DNA from: Clostridia bacterium
GTDB taxonomy: Bacteria > Bacillota > Clostridia > Christensenellales > Borkfalkiaceae
DNA: 64,000 nucleotides
Assembly: GCA_900767885.1 (NCBI GenBank)
Contig: CAAGAU010000025.1
Coordinates: 10,614-74,613 of the forward strand
Direction: 5' to 3'
This document shows positions 49,692-59,565 of this stretch, in pieces. The translations under genes and the position numbers were made by a program. The notes under the pieces were generated by a model. The model worked only from the letters and a program-made list of their open reading frames with translations. It did no database searches and was not told where the DNA came from. Within the stretch, counting starts at the first letter, position 1; each line of letters starts with the position of its first letter.

Positions 49692-51986
49692 GTGGTAAAT
49701 ACGGCAATTTCATTGTTTGAACATAATGAAAAGGCTTATTTATCGTCTCTTTTTTTAATGCGCGAATGCGGCAGAGCGGCGGTCGTTCACCCTACAGGCA
49801 CGGGCAAATCCTTTATCGGTTTTAAACTGTGCGAGGATAACCCCGAAAAAGTCGTATGCTGGCTTTCGCCGTCGGAATATATTTTCAAAACTCAACTTGA
49901 AAATCTTTCCGCCGCGGCAAACGGTTTCGTTCCGCAAAATATCAAGTTTTTTACTTACTCTCGGCTTATGAATGCCACCGACGAGGAAATTTCGGAGATA
50001 ACTCCCGATTTCATCGTGTTGGACGAGTTTCACCGTTGCGGCGCGGAACAATGGGGCAAAGGCGTGGAAAAACTTTTGTCGGCGTACAAAAACGCGCAGG
50101 TTCTGGGGCTTTCGGCAACCAACGTGCGGTATCTCGATAATCAACGGGATATGGCGGAGGAACTTTTCGACGGCAACATCGCAAGCGAAATAACGCTCGG
50201 CGAGGCTATCGTAAGGGGCATTTTAAACGTGCCTGAATACGTTCTTTGCGCGTATTCCTGCGAGCAAAGCCTTAAAAAGTACGAGCGCAAAGTTGCCAAC
50301 GCCAAAAACAAGGCGGTGAGGGCGGAAGCCGAAAAATATCTCGACGCACTCCGCCGTTCGCTTAATAAAGCCGACGGTTTAGAAGAGGTTTTCTTAAAGC
50401 ATATTTCGGATAAAAACGGCAGGTATATAGCCTTTTGTTCGGACTATAACCACCTTGCGGAAACGGCGGAAAAAATTCCCGAATGGGTGTCGAAAATCGA
50501 CTTATCGCCGCATATTTACACCGCGTATTCGCAAGACCCGAACACCGATAAGGAGTTTGCGGCGTTCAAAGCGGACGATAGCGGCCACCTTAAAATTCTG
50601 CTTTGCATAGATATGCTTAACGAGGGCGTGCATATCGAGGGGGTCAGCGGAGTTATTCTTCTTCGCCCCACCGTTTCGCCCATCATTTATAAACAGCAGA
50701 TAGGCAGGGCGCTTTCGGCGGATAAAAAATCCACGCCCGTTATCTTCGATATAGTGCTTAATATCGAAAATCTTTATTCGATAGGCGCGCTCGAAGACGA
50801 AACCGTCGCGGCGGTAGATTATTACCGTTCCACGGGCGAAAACAAACTTATCGTCAACGAAAATTTCAAAATTTTCGGCGAAATACAGGACTGCGTTAAA
50901 CTTTTTAACGCGCTGCAAAATACGCTGTCCGCCTCGTGGGACTATATGTACGAGGTGGCAAAGGAGTATTATAAGGAGAACGGTAATCTCGAAGTAAAAA
51001 AGAAATTCGTTACCAAGGAGGGGTATTCGCTCGGCTCGTGGCTCAACGCGCAAAGGCGGGTGTACAACGGCAAAATAAGCGGCAACCTTTCCAAAGAACG
51101 AATAAAAAAACTCGAAGAAATAGGAATGAACTGGCAGTTTTCTTCCGACGCGGCGTGGGAAAAGGCGTATGCGGCGGCTGAAAATTACTATAAGGAAAAG
51201 GGCGATTTGCTCGTCCCCGTAGACTATGCGGCGGACGGAATTTCGCTCGGTAAGTGGGTGTCCAGGTTGCGGCAAAGTAAAGCCGCTATGGATAAAGAGC
51301 GCGTTGCGGCTTTAGAAAAAATAGGAATGGTCTGGAGCGTGAGCGACTTCGTATGGGAGCGTAATTACGCCTCGGCAAAGGAATATTTTATCGAAAACGG
51401 CAATTTGAACGTACCGGGTTACTTCGTGGACAAAAACGGAGTGCGGCTCGGGCAATGGATAGGCAAAATCAAAGCGGAGCGCGGCAAAAAGTTAGGAGAA
51501 GACAGGTTGCGCGCACTAAACGCGATAGGTTTTAATAAGGCAGGAAAACAAGAAGGAATATGGCAACAAAATTTCGAGGCGTTGTGCGCGTATAAGGCGA
51601 AAAACGGCACTTTAGACGTGCCTGCGGCGTTCGTAACGGAAAGCGGTTGTAAGTTAGGGCGTTGGGTGCGTTTGCAACGCGATTGCGAAAATACCATGAG
51701 CGGTTTGCGCAAAGCAAAACTCGATGCCGTAGGCTTTGAGTGGACGAGGAAAAAGCGTTCGACAACGCCTGAACGGAATAAAAACGACGAGAATTGGCAC
51801 GAGGCGTTCACCGCGGCGAAAGAGTATTATGCGGAACACGGAAATTTGCGTTTTCCGCCCGAGTTTACAACGCCGAGCGGCAAAAGCCTTGCGACCTGGG
51901 TGAAAAACCAAAAGTTGAAACTCACCCGCGGCAACCTTTCCCCCTCCCGCCTCTCCCTCCTCGAAGAAATAGGAATTAAGAAGTAA
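49692..51986 (+). CDS. Superfamily 2 helicase with five C-terminal helicase-associated (HA) repeats
   Basis: About 760 residues, with Walker A HPTGTGKSFIG near 38, DEFHRCG (DExH) near 115, GLSATNVRYL, and the C-domain LCIDMLNEGVHIEGVSGVILLRPT and QIGRAL. From about 400 come five HA repeats of about 65 residues, each (A/V)WxxxYxxAxxYxxxNGxLxVPxxFxxxxGxxLGxWxxxQR...LxxIGxxW. The start is uncertain. The frame opens with a GTG at 49692 that lies inside the AGGAGG site; the correctly spaced codon at 49701 is ACG, and ATT (49707) and TTG (49713) follow. It is the first gene behind the invertible promoter. A nucleic-acid role in controlling the operon is possible but unproven. Confidence 0.88.
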   Translation: MVNTAISLFEHNEKAYLSSLFLMRECGRAAVVHPTGTGKSFIGFKLCEDNPEKVVCWLSPSEYIFKTQLENLSAAANGFVPQNIKFFTYSRLMNATDEEISEITPDFIVLDEFHRCGAEQWGKGVEKLLSAYKNAQVLGLSATNVRYLDNQRDMAEELFDGNIASEITLGEAIVRGILNVPEYVLCAYSCEQSLKKYERKVANAKNKAVRAEAEKYLDALRRSLNKADGLEEVFLKHISDKNGRYIAFCSDYNHLAETAEKIPEWVSKIDLSPHIYTAYSQDPNTDKEFAAFKADDSGHLKILLCIDMLNEGVHIEGVSGVILLRPTVSPIIYKQQIGRALSADKKSTPVIFDIVLNIENLYSIGALEDETVAAVDYYRSTGENKLIVNENFKIFGEIQDCVKLFNALQNTLSASWDYMYEVAKEYYKENGNLEVKKKFVTKEGYSLGSWLNAQRRVYNGKISGNLSKERIKKLEEIGMNWQFSSDAAWEKAYAAAENYYKEKGDLLVPVDYAADGISLGKWVSRLRQSKAAMDKERVAALEKIGMVWSVSDFVWERNYASAKEYFIENGNLNVPGYFVDKNGVRLGQWIGKIKAERGKKLGEDRLRALNAIGFNKAGKQEGIWQQNFEALCAYKAKNGTLDVPAAFVTESGCKLGRWVRLQRDCENTMSGLRKAKLDAVGFEWTRKKRSTTPERNKNDENWHEAFTAAKEYYAEHGNLRFPPEFTTPSGKSLATWVKNQKLKLTRGNLSPSRLSLLEEIGIKK

Positions 51987-52016
51987 AGAAACAGAAAAAA
52001 CAAGAGAAAAAGCGAA

Positions 52017-52781
52017 ATGGAACAAGTAAAAAATTCAAAACTGAAAATTTCCATAGTAACTGCGGCGTATAACGCGGCGGCCACCGTCAGAAGAACGGTG
52101 GAGTCGGTACTCGGGCAAACCTACGATAATATAGAATATATTGTGGTGGACGGCAAGTCGAGCGACGATACCGTAAAAATAGTGGAAGAATATCGCGATA
52201 AATTCGAGCAAAAAGGATATACGCTTACCGTTGTTTCGGAAAGGGACAACGGCATTTACGATGCGATGAATAAGGGGATAACCCTTGCGACGGGCGGTAT
52301 CGTAGGAATGATAAACGCCGACGACTGGTATGAACCCGGTGCGGTGCAAACGGTTGCGGAAACTTACGCCGAAAAGCCTTTCGATTGTTTTTACGCCGAC
52401 CTTAATCTGGTGCATAACAACGGCAAAATAACGGTTAAGCGCGCAAAGGCAGATAAACGCCCTACCACCCGGCATTGGAATCACCCTACGACTTTTATTA
52501 CCAAACAAACTTATAACGATGTAGGTTTGTACGCTTGCCGCTGTATTTACGACGATTGGGATATGTTACTGCGCTTGCGCAGAGCAGGTAAGGTAATAGC
52601 GGTGAAAAACGTAGTGCTTGCAAACTTTACGTTAAACGGGGTATCGCATAGCAAGTCGCTAAAAAAAGTCTTTCAGCGCATAAAAATCAAATACTCTTGC
52701 TATAAGCGTAACGGGTACGGTTTTTCCTATTATCCCGTCGAATGTTTCCTTATGGAAATAGCAAAATTCATTCTCGGGTAA
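52017..52781 (+). CDS. Family 2 glycosyltransferase
   Basis: 254 residues, GT-A fold, cytoplasmic. It begins KISIVTAAYNAAATVRRTVESVLGQ, then YIVVDGKSSDDT (nucleotide-binding Asp), SERDNGIYDAMNKG, and the metal-binding MINADDWYEPGA. HWNHPTTFITKQTY and CIYDDWDMLLRL complete the acceptor side. It resembles WcaA-like transferases that add a sugar to a lipid-linked repeat unit. The ribosome binding site is weak. It is the first transferase of the capsule operon; donor and acceptor are unknown. Confidence 0.92.
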   Translation: MEQVKNSKLKISIVTAAYNAAATVRRTVESVLGQTYDNIEYIVVDGKSSDDTVKIVEEYRDKFEQKGYTLTVVSERDNGIYDAMNKGITLATGGIVGMINADDWYEPGAVQTVAETYAEKPFDCFYADLNLVHNNGKITVKRAKADKRPTTRHWNHPTTFITKQTYNDVGLYACRCIYDDWDMLLRLRRAGKVIAVKNVVLANFTLNGVSHSKSLKKVFQRIKIKYSCYKRNGYGFSYYPVECFLMEIAKFILG

Positions 52782-52785
52782 GCGT

Positions 52786-53937
52786 ATGAAAGTTTTGTTT
52801 ATAAACGTAACTTGCGGAGTGGGCAGTACGGGCAGAATTTGCACCGATATAGCCGATATGCTTATTTCGGAGGGGCACGAATGTAAAATTGCTTACGGAA
52901 GAAAAATCGTTCCCGAAAAATATAAAGATATTGCTTACCGTATCGGTAGTGATTTCGGGGTTAAAGTCAACGGGGTAAAGGCTCGACTTTTCGATAACGA
53001 GGGTTTTAACGCTCGCTCGGCAACGAAAAAACTCATAAAGTGGATAAAGCAATATAATCCCGACGTTATACATTTACACAATTTGCACGGGTATTATCTT
53101 AACGTAAAATTATTGTTTAATTATCTTAAAACCTGCGGCAAAAAAGTCGTGTGGACTTTGCACGATTGTTGGTCGTTTACGGGGCATTGTACGCATTTTC
53201 AAGTGCCGCATTGCGATAAGTGGCAAACTGAATGCGGAAAATGTATTAGGGCAAAAGATTACCCCAAAGCGATATTTTCTCACGCAAAGCGAAATTTCAA
53301 GCGTAAAAAGCAAATTTTTTGCGGAGTGCCTAATTTAACGATAGTAACTCCGTCAAAGTGGCTTGCCGAACTCGTAAAGCAATCGTTTTTAAGGGAATAT
53401 TCCGTTCAGGTAATAAATAACGGAATAGATTTAACGGTGTTTAAACCGACTGCAAGCGATTTCAGGGAAAAGTACGGCTTACAAAATAAAAAAGTTATTT
53501 TGGGCGTAGCCAACGTATGGGAAAAGCGCAAGGGTTTTGACGATTTTTTAGAACTTGCAAAACTTATCAGCGATGATTACCGTATAGTTTTGGTCGGAGT
53601 AACCGACGAGCAGTTAAAAAAGTTGCCGCCGAAAGTTATAGGCATAAAGCGCACCAACAGCGCGACCGAACTTGCACAAATATACACTGCCGCCGACGTG
53701 TTGTTTAACCCTACTTACGAGGACAATTATCCTACCGTAAATTTAGAGGCACAGGCGTGCGGAACGCCCGTTATTACTTACCCTACAGGCGGCAGCGTAG
53801 AATCCGTACCGAGTGAGAACGTTATATCTCTTGGAAATTATAGGTTTTTGCTTGACAGGAGTTTTAAAGATTTGCCATACCTTGCCCCTGTTGATAAGCA
53901 AAGTATGGTTAAAGAATATATAGGCGTTATGTTATGA
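52786..53937 (+). CDS. Family 4 glycosyltransferase
   Basis: 383 residues, GT-B fold. The N-domain starts MKVLFINVTCGVGSTGRICT, followed by DVIHLHNLHGYYLN and WTLHDCWSFTGHC. The C-domain has VILGVANVWEKRKGFDDFL, the donor-site NPTYEDNYPTVNLEAQACGTPVI (family ExxxxxxxE motif), and TGGSVE. WTLHDCWSFTGHCTHF-type segments are common in capsule GT4 enzymes. It overlaps the next gene by an ATGA. Confidence 0.92.
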   Translation: MKVLFINVTCGVGSTGRICTDIADMLISEGHECKIAYGRKIVPEKYKDIAYRIGSDFGVKVNGVKARLFDNEGFNARSATKKLIKWIKQYNPDVIHLHNLHGYYLNVKLLFNYLKTCGKKVVWTLHDCWSFTGHCTHFQVPHCDKWQTECGKCIRAKDYPKAIFSHAKRNFKRKKQIFCGVPNLTIVTPSKWLAELVKQSFLREYSVQVINNGIDLTVFKPTASDFREKYGLQNKKVILGVANVWEKRKGFDDFLELAKLISDDYRIVLVGVTDEQLKKLPPKVIGIKRTNSATELAQIYTAADVLFNPTYEDNYPTVNLEAQACGTPVITYPTGGSVESVPSENVISLGNYRFLLDRSFKDLPYLAPVDKQSMVKEYIGVML

Positions 53938-54764
53938 GAGTATCTTTTTGGGCAAAAGAAACTATTGCATTTTTGTGTGAAGTATCTGGCTTAAACAATT
54001 TAAGTTTGTATAAATTAAATAAGCGATACAAAAACAATTATATAAGAATTGTAAACTACCATTTTTCACCGAGAAAATACGCCAAGCAGTTCGAAAAACA
54101 AGTTGCATGGCTGACAAAAAGGTTTGAAAGTTGCGATTATCAAAAGTTAAAGTCATTTTTAAACGGTGAGTATACTTTTAAGTCAAAACCCGGGATAATT
54201 TTCACTTTTGACGATGGTTTTTTAGAAAATTATGAAGTCGCATATCCGATTTTAAAAAAGTATAACGCAGTGGGTTGGTATATGATTTCTGCCGGGTTAG
54301 TAGGCGAAACGCAATATACTAACTGCTATGGTAAAAAAACCGATTATATCGGTCAAAAAGAAATAATGCAACTTCTTGCCGATAATTCAGTTATAGGTTG
54401 TCATACGTATACACACCATAGAATGAGCATCGCTGATACGCCCGAAATATTGAAACATGAAATTTTTGATGCAAAGGTAAAATTAGAAAATATTACTCAG
54501 CACAGTATTGATTTATTATGTTGGTGCGGTGGCGAAGAGTGGACTTATACAAAGCAGGCGTCGGACACGATAAAAGAATCTGGGTTTAAACTCGGAATGA
54601 TGACCAATAGTAATCCGATTCTTCCGAATACAGATAAATTCCAGTTGGATAGAACGAATTTGGAACCGTCGTGGGCGATGTCGCTTGTTAAATTCCAAAT
54701 TTCGGGGTTTATTGATAGAAAATATAATAAAAAGCGCGAAAGGGTACATAAATTAACAAAATAA
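53934..54764 (+). CDS. Polysaccharide deacetylase family protein (NodB fold)
   Basis: 276 residues, probably cytoplasmic or membrane-associated; there is no clear signal peptide. FTFDDGFLENYEVAYPILKKY is NodB motif 1 (catalytic Asp-Asp) and GCHTYTHHRM is motif 2 (metal His). WCGGEEWTYT lies where motif 3 is expected. It would remove an N- or O-acetyl group from a sugar of the repeat unit. From here to about 61045 the DNA is clearly more AT-rich than before. The start overlaps the previous stop. Confidence 0.85.
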   Translation: MRVSFWAKETIAFLCEVSGLNNLSLYKLNKRYKNNYIRIVNYHFSPRKYAKQFEKQVAWLTKRFESCDYQKLKSFLNGEYTFKSKPGIIFTFDDGFLENYEVAYPILKKYNAVGWYMISAGLVGETQYTNCYGKKTDYIGQKEIMQLLADNSVIGCHTYTHHRMSIADTPEILKHEIFDAKVKLENITQHSIDLLCWCGGEEWTYTKQASDTIKESGFKLGMMTNSNPILPNTDKFQLDRTNLEPSWAMSLVKFQISGFIDRKYNKKRERVHKLTK

Positions 54765-54766
54765 TT

Positions 54767-55915
54767 ATGAAAATAGTACATATTTGTTTAAACGGAACGG
54801 TAACGGACGGTTTTTCTTATCAGGATAATTTATTGCCCAAATATCATAAAGAACTTGGGAATGAAGTTGTTGTGATAGCGTCATTGTATTCGTTAGATTC
54901 TAATGCGAAACTTATAAAGTTGTCGGAAACGGCAATGAAGTATGAAAATGAATATGGAATTACGGTTTATAGAATTCCTAACAAGTTTAATACAAATGAT
55001 AAGTCAAAATTTAAGCGGTATATTAACTTTATTCCAATTTTGGAGCAAGAAAGTCCTGATATAATTTTTTTGCATGATTTTCAACTCATAGATTCTAAAC
55101 AAGTTATTCGATATGTGAAAAAGCATAAGGATGTTATCATCTATGCGGATAATCACGCCGACTATTCAAACAGTGCGCGTGGTTGGTTGTCTAAAAATAT
55201 ATTGCATAAAATTATTTGGCGGCATTATGCAAGGATGTTGAATCCCTACGTTAAAAAATTTTATGGTGTAACTCCTGCAAGAGTAGATTTTTTAACCGAT
55301 TTATATAAACTGCCAAAAAATAAGTGTGAGTTGCTTGTAATGGGTGTGGATGATGATATTATAGATTCAATTGATATAGAACAAGTGAGGCGTATTAAGC
55401 GAGAGGCTTATGGTTTATCTAATCAGGACTTTGTACTGATTACGGGTGGCAAAATTGATCATAACAAACCACAAACTATAGACTTAATGAGGATTGTAAA
55501 TTCTTTGGATGATGGTAAAATTAGGTTGTTGATTTTTGGCTCGGTCGATGAATCTTTGAAAATTAAGTTTAATGCGGAATTGTCTGAACGGGTGAGGTAT
55601 ATTGGTTGGAAACGATCAGATGAAATTTATGATGAATTTGCATGTGCTGATTTAATCGTTTTTCCTGGTTTGCATTCGGTTTTATGGGAGCAGGCAGTAG
55701 GTATGGGAATACCATGCTTAGTCAGTAAGATTGAAGGTTTTAATCACGTTGATCTGGGTGGTAATTGTGAGTTTTTAAATGATATTACCGAAGATGAAAT
55801 CAAAGAAAAAATATTAAAATGCAAAAAAAATATTGAGAGTATGAGAATAAACGCTCAAAATAAAAAAGGATATTTTTCTTATAGAGAAATAGCAAAAAGG
55901 AGTATTGAAATATGA
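54767..55915 (+). CDS. Family 4-like glycosyltransferase
   Basis: 382 residues, GT-B type. The N-domain has MKIVHICLNGTVTDGFSYQD and IIFLHDFQLIDSK; the C-domain has FVLITGGKIDHNKPQTIDLM, VRYIGWKRSDEIYDEFACADLIVFPGLHSVLWEQAVGMGIPCLV (donor-binding E...G). ADNHADYSNSARGW is a likely acceptor element. AT-rich codon use marks it as part of the transferred block. It overlaps the next gene by 4 bases (ATGA). Confidence 0.88.
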   Translation: MKIVHICLNGTVTDGFSYQDNLLPKYHKELGNEVVVIASLYSLDSNAKLIKLSETAMKYENEYGITVYRIPNKFNTNDKSKFKRYINFIPILEQESPDIIFLHDFQLIDSKQVIRYVKKHKDVIIYADNHADYSNSARGWLSKNILHKIIWRHYARMLNPYVKKFYGVTPARVDFLTDLYKLPKNKCELLVMGVDDDIIDSIDIEQVRRIKREAYGLSNQDFVLITGGKIDHNKPQTIDLMRIVNSLDDGKIRLLIFGSVDESLKIKFNAELSERVRYIGWKRSDEIYDEFACADLIVFPGLHSVLWEQAVGMGIPCLVSKIEGFNHVDLGGNCEFLNDITEDEIKEKILKCKKNIESMRINAQNKKGYFSYREIAKRSIEI

Positions 55916-57237
55916 AATCGTTATATGAAAAACTAAGTAAAAAGCAAGAAAACTTGGCTCTTGTCGGGCTTGGATATGTAGGAATGCCGATTGCGGTTGC
56001 CTTTGCTAAAAAGGGTTTAAACGTAATAGGCTTTGATTTGAATAAAGAAAAGATAGAATTGTATAAATCGGGAAAAGATCCAACGAAAGAAGTTGGTGAT
56101 GAAACTATAAAAAATACAACTGTAGAATTTACAGCCGATGAAAATCGTTTAAAAGAGGCAAAGTTTATCATAGTTGCAGTTCCAACGCCTGTTAATACCG
56201 ATCATACTCCCGATTTAACTCCCGTAATAGTAGCCTCTGAAATAGTTGGGAGAAACTTAACGAAAGGTACGATTGTTGTTTACGAATCCACCGTATATCC
56301 AGGTTGTACCGAGGACGTTTGTATTCCGATTCTCGAAAAACAATCGAATTTAAAATGCGGAGTTGATTTTAAAATCGGATATTCGCCCGAAAGAATAAAT
56401 CCCGGTGATAAAGTACATAGACTTGAAAATATACACAAGATTGTTTCCGGAATGGACGAAGAATCTTTAGAAGAAATAAAGAACGTATACGACATAGTTA
56501 TAGAAGTTGGAACTCATCCCGTGTCGAATATACGAACGGCAGAGGCTGTAAAAGTTGTTGAAAATAGTCAAAGGGATATAAATATAGCCTTTATGAATGA
56601 ACTCGCCATGGTCTTTGATAAGATGGATATTGATACAAACGAGGTCGTTGAGGGGATGAATACGAAGTGGAATGCGCTGGGATTCAAACCGGGACTTGTC
56701 GGAGGACATTGTATAGGTGTAGACCCCTATTATTTTACTTATGAGGCGGAAAAACTTGGTTATCACAGCCAAATAATTTTAAACGGAAGAATCGTAAACG
56801 ATAATATGGGAAAATTTATTGCCGATGCAACTATTAAGGAAATGATAAAAGTCGGTTTGGCTCCTAAAAAATCAAAAGTCGCCATTTTGGGGTTGACTTT
56901 TAAAGAAAACTGTCCCGATACAAGGAATAGCAAGGTTGATGATATAGTAAAAAGGTTAAAAGAATATAATATTCAACCAATAGTAGTAGATCCTTGGGCA
57001 AGTGAGAGAGATGCGGAGCGGGAATATGGAATAAAACTTACTAAAATGTCAGATGTAAGCGATGTCGATTGCATAATAGTTGCCGTTGCACACAATGAAT
57101 TTAAGGCATTAAGTTTAAAAGATTTAAAAAAATTATATAAAGAAAGCCCTGATAGCGAGAAAATTCTTATAGATGTAAAGGGAATATATAACATAAACGA
57201 TTTAAAAAATTCAGAAATGACTTTTTGGAGATTGTAA
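55912..57237 (+). CDS. UDP-sugar 6-dehydrogenase (TviB/WbpA/WecC type)
   Basis: 441 residues. It oxidises a UDP-HexNAc to the uronic acid with two NAD+. The N-terminal Rossmann site is ALVGLGYVGMPIAVAFAKKG; VPTPVNTDHTPDLTPV, YESTVYPGCTEDVC and YSPERINPGD follow. VKVVENSQRDINIAFMNE precedes the catalytic cysteine in GGHCIGVDPYY, and the C-terminal ILGLTFKENCPDTRNSKV domain ends it. The motif set fits the UDP-GlcNAc/UDP-ManNAc branch (TviB, WbpA) better than UDP-glucose dehydrogenase. It makes the polymer acidic. Confidence 0.94.
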   Translation: MKSLYEKLSKKQENLALVGLGYVGMPIAVAFAKKGLNVIGFDLNKEKIELYKSGKDPTKEVGDETIKNTTVEFTADENRLKEAKFIIVAVPTPVNTDHTPDLTPVIVASEIVGRNLTKGTIVVYESTVYPGCTEDVCIPILEKQSNLKCGVDFKIGYSPERINPGDKVHRLENIHKIVSGMDEESLEEIKNVYDIVIEVGTHPVSNIRTAEAVKVVENSQRDINIAFMNELAMVFDKMDIDTNEVVEGMNTKWNALGFKPGLVGGHCIGVDPYYFTYEAEKLGYHSQIILNGRIVNDNMGKFIADATIKEMIKVGLAPKKSKVAILGLTFKENCPDTRNSKVDDIVKRLKEYNIQPIVVDPWASERDAEREYGIKLTKMSDVSDVDCIIVAVAHNEFKALSLKDLKKLYKESPDSEKILIDVKGIYNINDLKNSEMTFWRL

Positions 57238-57248
57238 TAAGAGAAGAT

Positions 57249-58535
57249 ATGAAATTATTTAAAAATTGGTTTCCCTACTTTGTAATATTTGGTTCTTTGT
57301 CTTTTACCATTATTACAACCATTATAGGGTATAAATATACGGAGCATTCATTGATTTACCGTGTTTACAACGTGGCTATTGCATTTTTAACGTATGCTAT
57401 AACTATTTATACAGGTATTCGTAAGAATTATACTTTTAGTTTTGGAGGTATAACAGTTGGTTATATTTTTGTTGTAGGGTATCTATTTTCATATGTTTTG
57501 CTCAACAATGAGTCAAAACTGGCATTTGATATGTGGACTTACTTTATCGTTTGGTCTTTACCGGCGTTTTTATTTGGTATGGTGGTTTCGCAAGAAGATT
57601 CTTTTTTGAAAAATTTATGGAAAACATCCGATCTATTCATGTTGATTATATCGTTGATAGTTATTGTCAATGGAATATACTTTTTAAGAGATGGTAGACA
57701 GTCATATTCAACCTCTGGAACTATAACTTATCAAACCTTATCATATTTGTCTGCATTTGCCTTTGGGTTGAACTATTTTTTACTTTTCCACGATCAAAAC
57801 TCAAATAGACTAAAGTTTTTTAAAGATAATAAACTTTATAGGATTTTTTGTTTATTCCTATTATTATTGCAAGGGGTATCTTTGGTTGTTACAGGAGGAC
57901 GCGGAGGTTTTATTTTACTTGCAGTATATTTTTTGTACGTAACATTTTTTGTTAAAGGCGGCAAAAGCTTATATATTAAATTTATAGCAATAATCGCTAT
58001 TATACTTTTTGCTGCTTTGATATTAAATAGTAACAATCCAACAATAAGCAATGGTTTGAAAAGGTTATTCTCATATATTACGAGTGAAGGTATTGATATG
58101 AGCGAAACATCATATAGGGATGTAAATTATAGAATCGCCTTGGATTTAATATCTCAAAAATTGGTTTTTGGATATGGTATTTATGGCTTGTTTATGTATA
58201 CCTTTTATCCTCACAATTTGTTTTTGGAAATACTGCTTGGTGGTGGAGTGTTCTATTTTTTAATTTTTATTGCTGCAACAATTTGTATTGTGAGAAAATA
58301 CATTAAGATTAAGCGAAGCACCCCCGATGTTTTACTATTATTTATCTTTTTGCTATATGACTTAGTAATGCTTATGTTTAGTGGTTCATACCTTAATACA
58401 TCAGTCTTATGGTTTTTTATTGGGTTTATTATAAATTATAACCTAAAGAAAAGTGATGAGTCGTCCATAAATTTTGAAAAGTCAAACAATTTTAACAGTG
58501 AAATTAAAAATGAAAAATTTATATGTAGATACTGA
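57249..58535 (+). CDS. Wzy-like O-antigen/capsule polymerase
   Basis: 428 residues from the ATG at 57249 (the TTG at 57225 lies in the previous gene). About eleven to twelve hydrophobic segments are present, with a large extracytoplasmic loop near 290-330 and the Wzy/WaaL-type YGIYGLFMYTFYPHNLFLEI, where the PHN motif is family typical. VTGGRGGFILL lies between the central helices. It joins repeat units on the outer face of the membrane. Sequence is poorly conserved, as is usual for polymerases. Confidence 0.88.
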   Translation: MKLFKNWFPYFVIFGSLSFTIITTIIGYKYTEHSLIYRVYNVAIAFLTYAITIYTGIRKNYTFSFGGITVGYIFVVGYLFSYVLLNNESKLAFDMWTYFIVWSLPAFLFGMVVSQEDSFLKNLWKTSDLFMLIISLIVIVNGIYFLRDGRQSYSTSGTITYQTLSYLSAFAFGLNYFLLFHDQNSNRLKFFKDNKLYRIFCLFLLLLQGVSLVVTGGRGGFILLAVYFLYVTFFVKGGKSLYIKFIAIIAIILFAALILNSNNPTISNGLKRLFSYITSEGIDMSETSYRDVNYRIALDLISQKLVFGYGIYGLFMYTFYPHNLFLEILLGGGVFYFLIFIAATICIVRKYIKIKRSTPDVLLLFIFLLYDLVMLMFSGSYLNTSVLWFFIGFIINYNLKKSDESSINFEKSNNFNSEIKNEKFICRY

Positions 58536-59565
58536 AATAAAAGGACACCATTTTTATTATCTAAATGCGCTTAGTGGACAAATTGATAGGTCAATTTGTG
58601 TTGTACCGTCTGAAATTGGTGATGTAAATTGTAGGCAAATTATTGTTCCTAAGTTTAGCACATTTAAGGAATATAAAACCTGGATAAATTCCATATTTAA
58701 GATTGCGCAAGATGAAAATATAGATGTAATACATTTTTTGTATGGAGATATATTTTACCGCTATTTTGGATTTGGTCTATCAAAATTAAAAAAATATTTT
58801 AAAGTTGTAATAACGTTTCATCATTTTAGGTATGGATTATTACATAATTTAAGTTTAAAACGAATATTTTCAAACATAAACGTGGGGATTGTACACACAA
58901 CCCATTTGTTAGCCATGGCAGAAAAGTTTGGGATAAAAAATATAAAACATATAGAGTATCCAAAATTTTCGGAAACAAAAATTATTCCGATAATTGACGC
59001 GAGGAACTCTTTGGGAATAAGTAATGATTGTCCGCTTTTGCTTGCTTTGGGGGGCACGAGAGAAGACAAAGGGTTAGATATATTACTTGAGGCTTTAAAA
59101 AAAGTTGATAAACCTTTTAAACTGCTCATTGCCGGACAACCTCAAACCTACGATGAAAATTTTATAAATAAAGCGATTGTTTCATACAAAGATAGAGTAT
59201 ATAAAATTTTAAGGTATTTAACCGATTCTGAAATTTGCACTATCGTAAGTGCAAGTGATATTGTTGTTTTGCCTTATCGCAAGATTTTTGACGGAGCGAG
59301 CGGACCTCTCGTTGAGGGGGTGGCTTATGGTAAAACTATTATCGGTCCGAATCACGGTAGTTTAGGACAAATTATAAAGGATAACCATTTAGGTTATACG
59401 TTTGAAAGTGAGAATGTTGATGATTTGGCTCGAACTATAAATAAGGCTTTGTCTGAAAAATTCATTTATGATGAATATGCTGAAAAATATCAATCGGCAT
59501 TAAGTGTAGGTTCGTTTATTGATTCGCATAAAAATTTGTATGACGGTTTGACAAAGAGGCAGTAA
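58510..59565 (+). CDS. Family 4 glycosyltransferase (third GT4)
   Basis: 351 residues from the ATG at 58510, which gives the normal first strand MKNLYVDTEIKGHHFYYLNA and overlaps the polymerase gene by 26 bases; the frame opens at 58474. The C-domain has LLALGGTREDKGLDILLEAL, LLIAGQPQ and the donor motif DIVVLPYRKIFDGASGPLVEGVAYGK (GxxxxEG form). VITFHHFRYG lies in the N-domain. The sugar is unknown. Confidence 0.9.
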   Translation: MKNLYVDTEIKGHHFYYLNALSGQIDRSICVVPSEIGDVNCRQIIVPKFSTFKEYKTWINSIFKIAQDENIDVIHFLYGDIFYRYFGFGLSKLKKYFKVVITFHHFRYGLLHNLSLKRIFSNINVGIVHTTHLLAMAEKFGIKNIKHIEYPKFSETKIIPIIDARNSLGISNDCPLLLALGGTREDKGLDILLEALKKVDKPFKLLIAGQPQTYDENFINKAIVSYKDRVYKILRYLTDSEICTIVSASDIVVLPYRKIFDGASGPLVEGVAYGKTIIGPNHGSLGQIIKDNHLGYTFESENVDDLARTINKALSEKFIYDEYAEKYQSALSVGSFIDSHKNLYDGLTKRQ

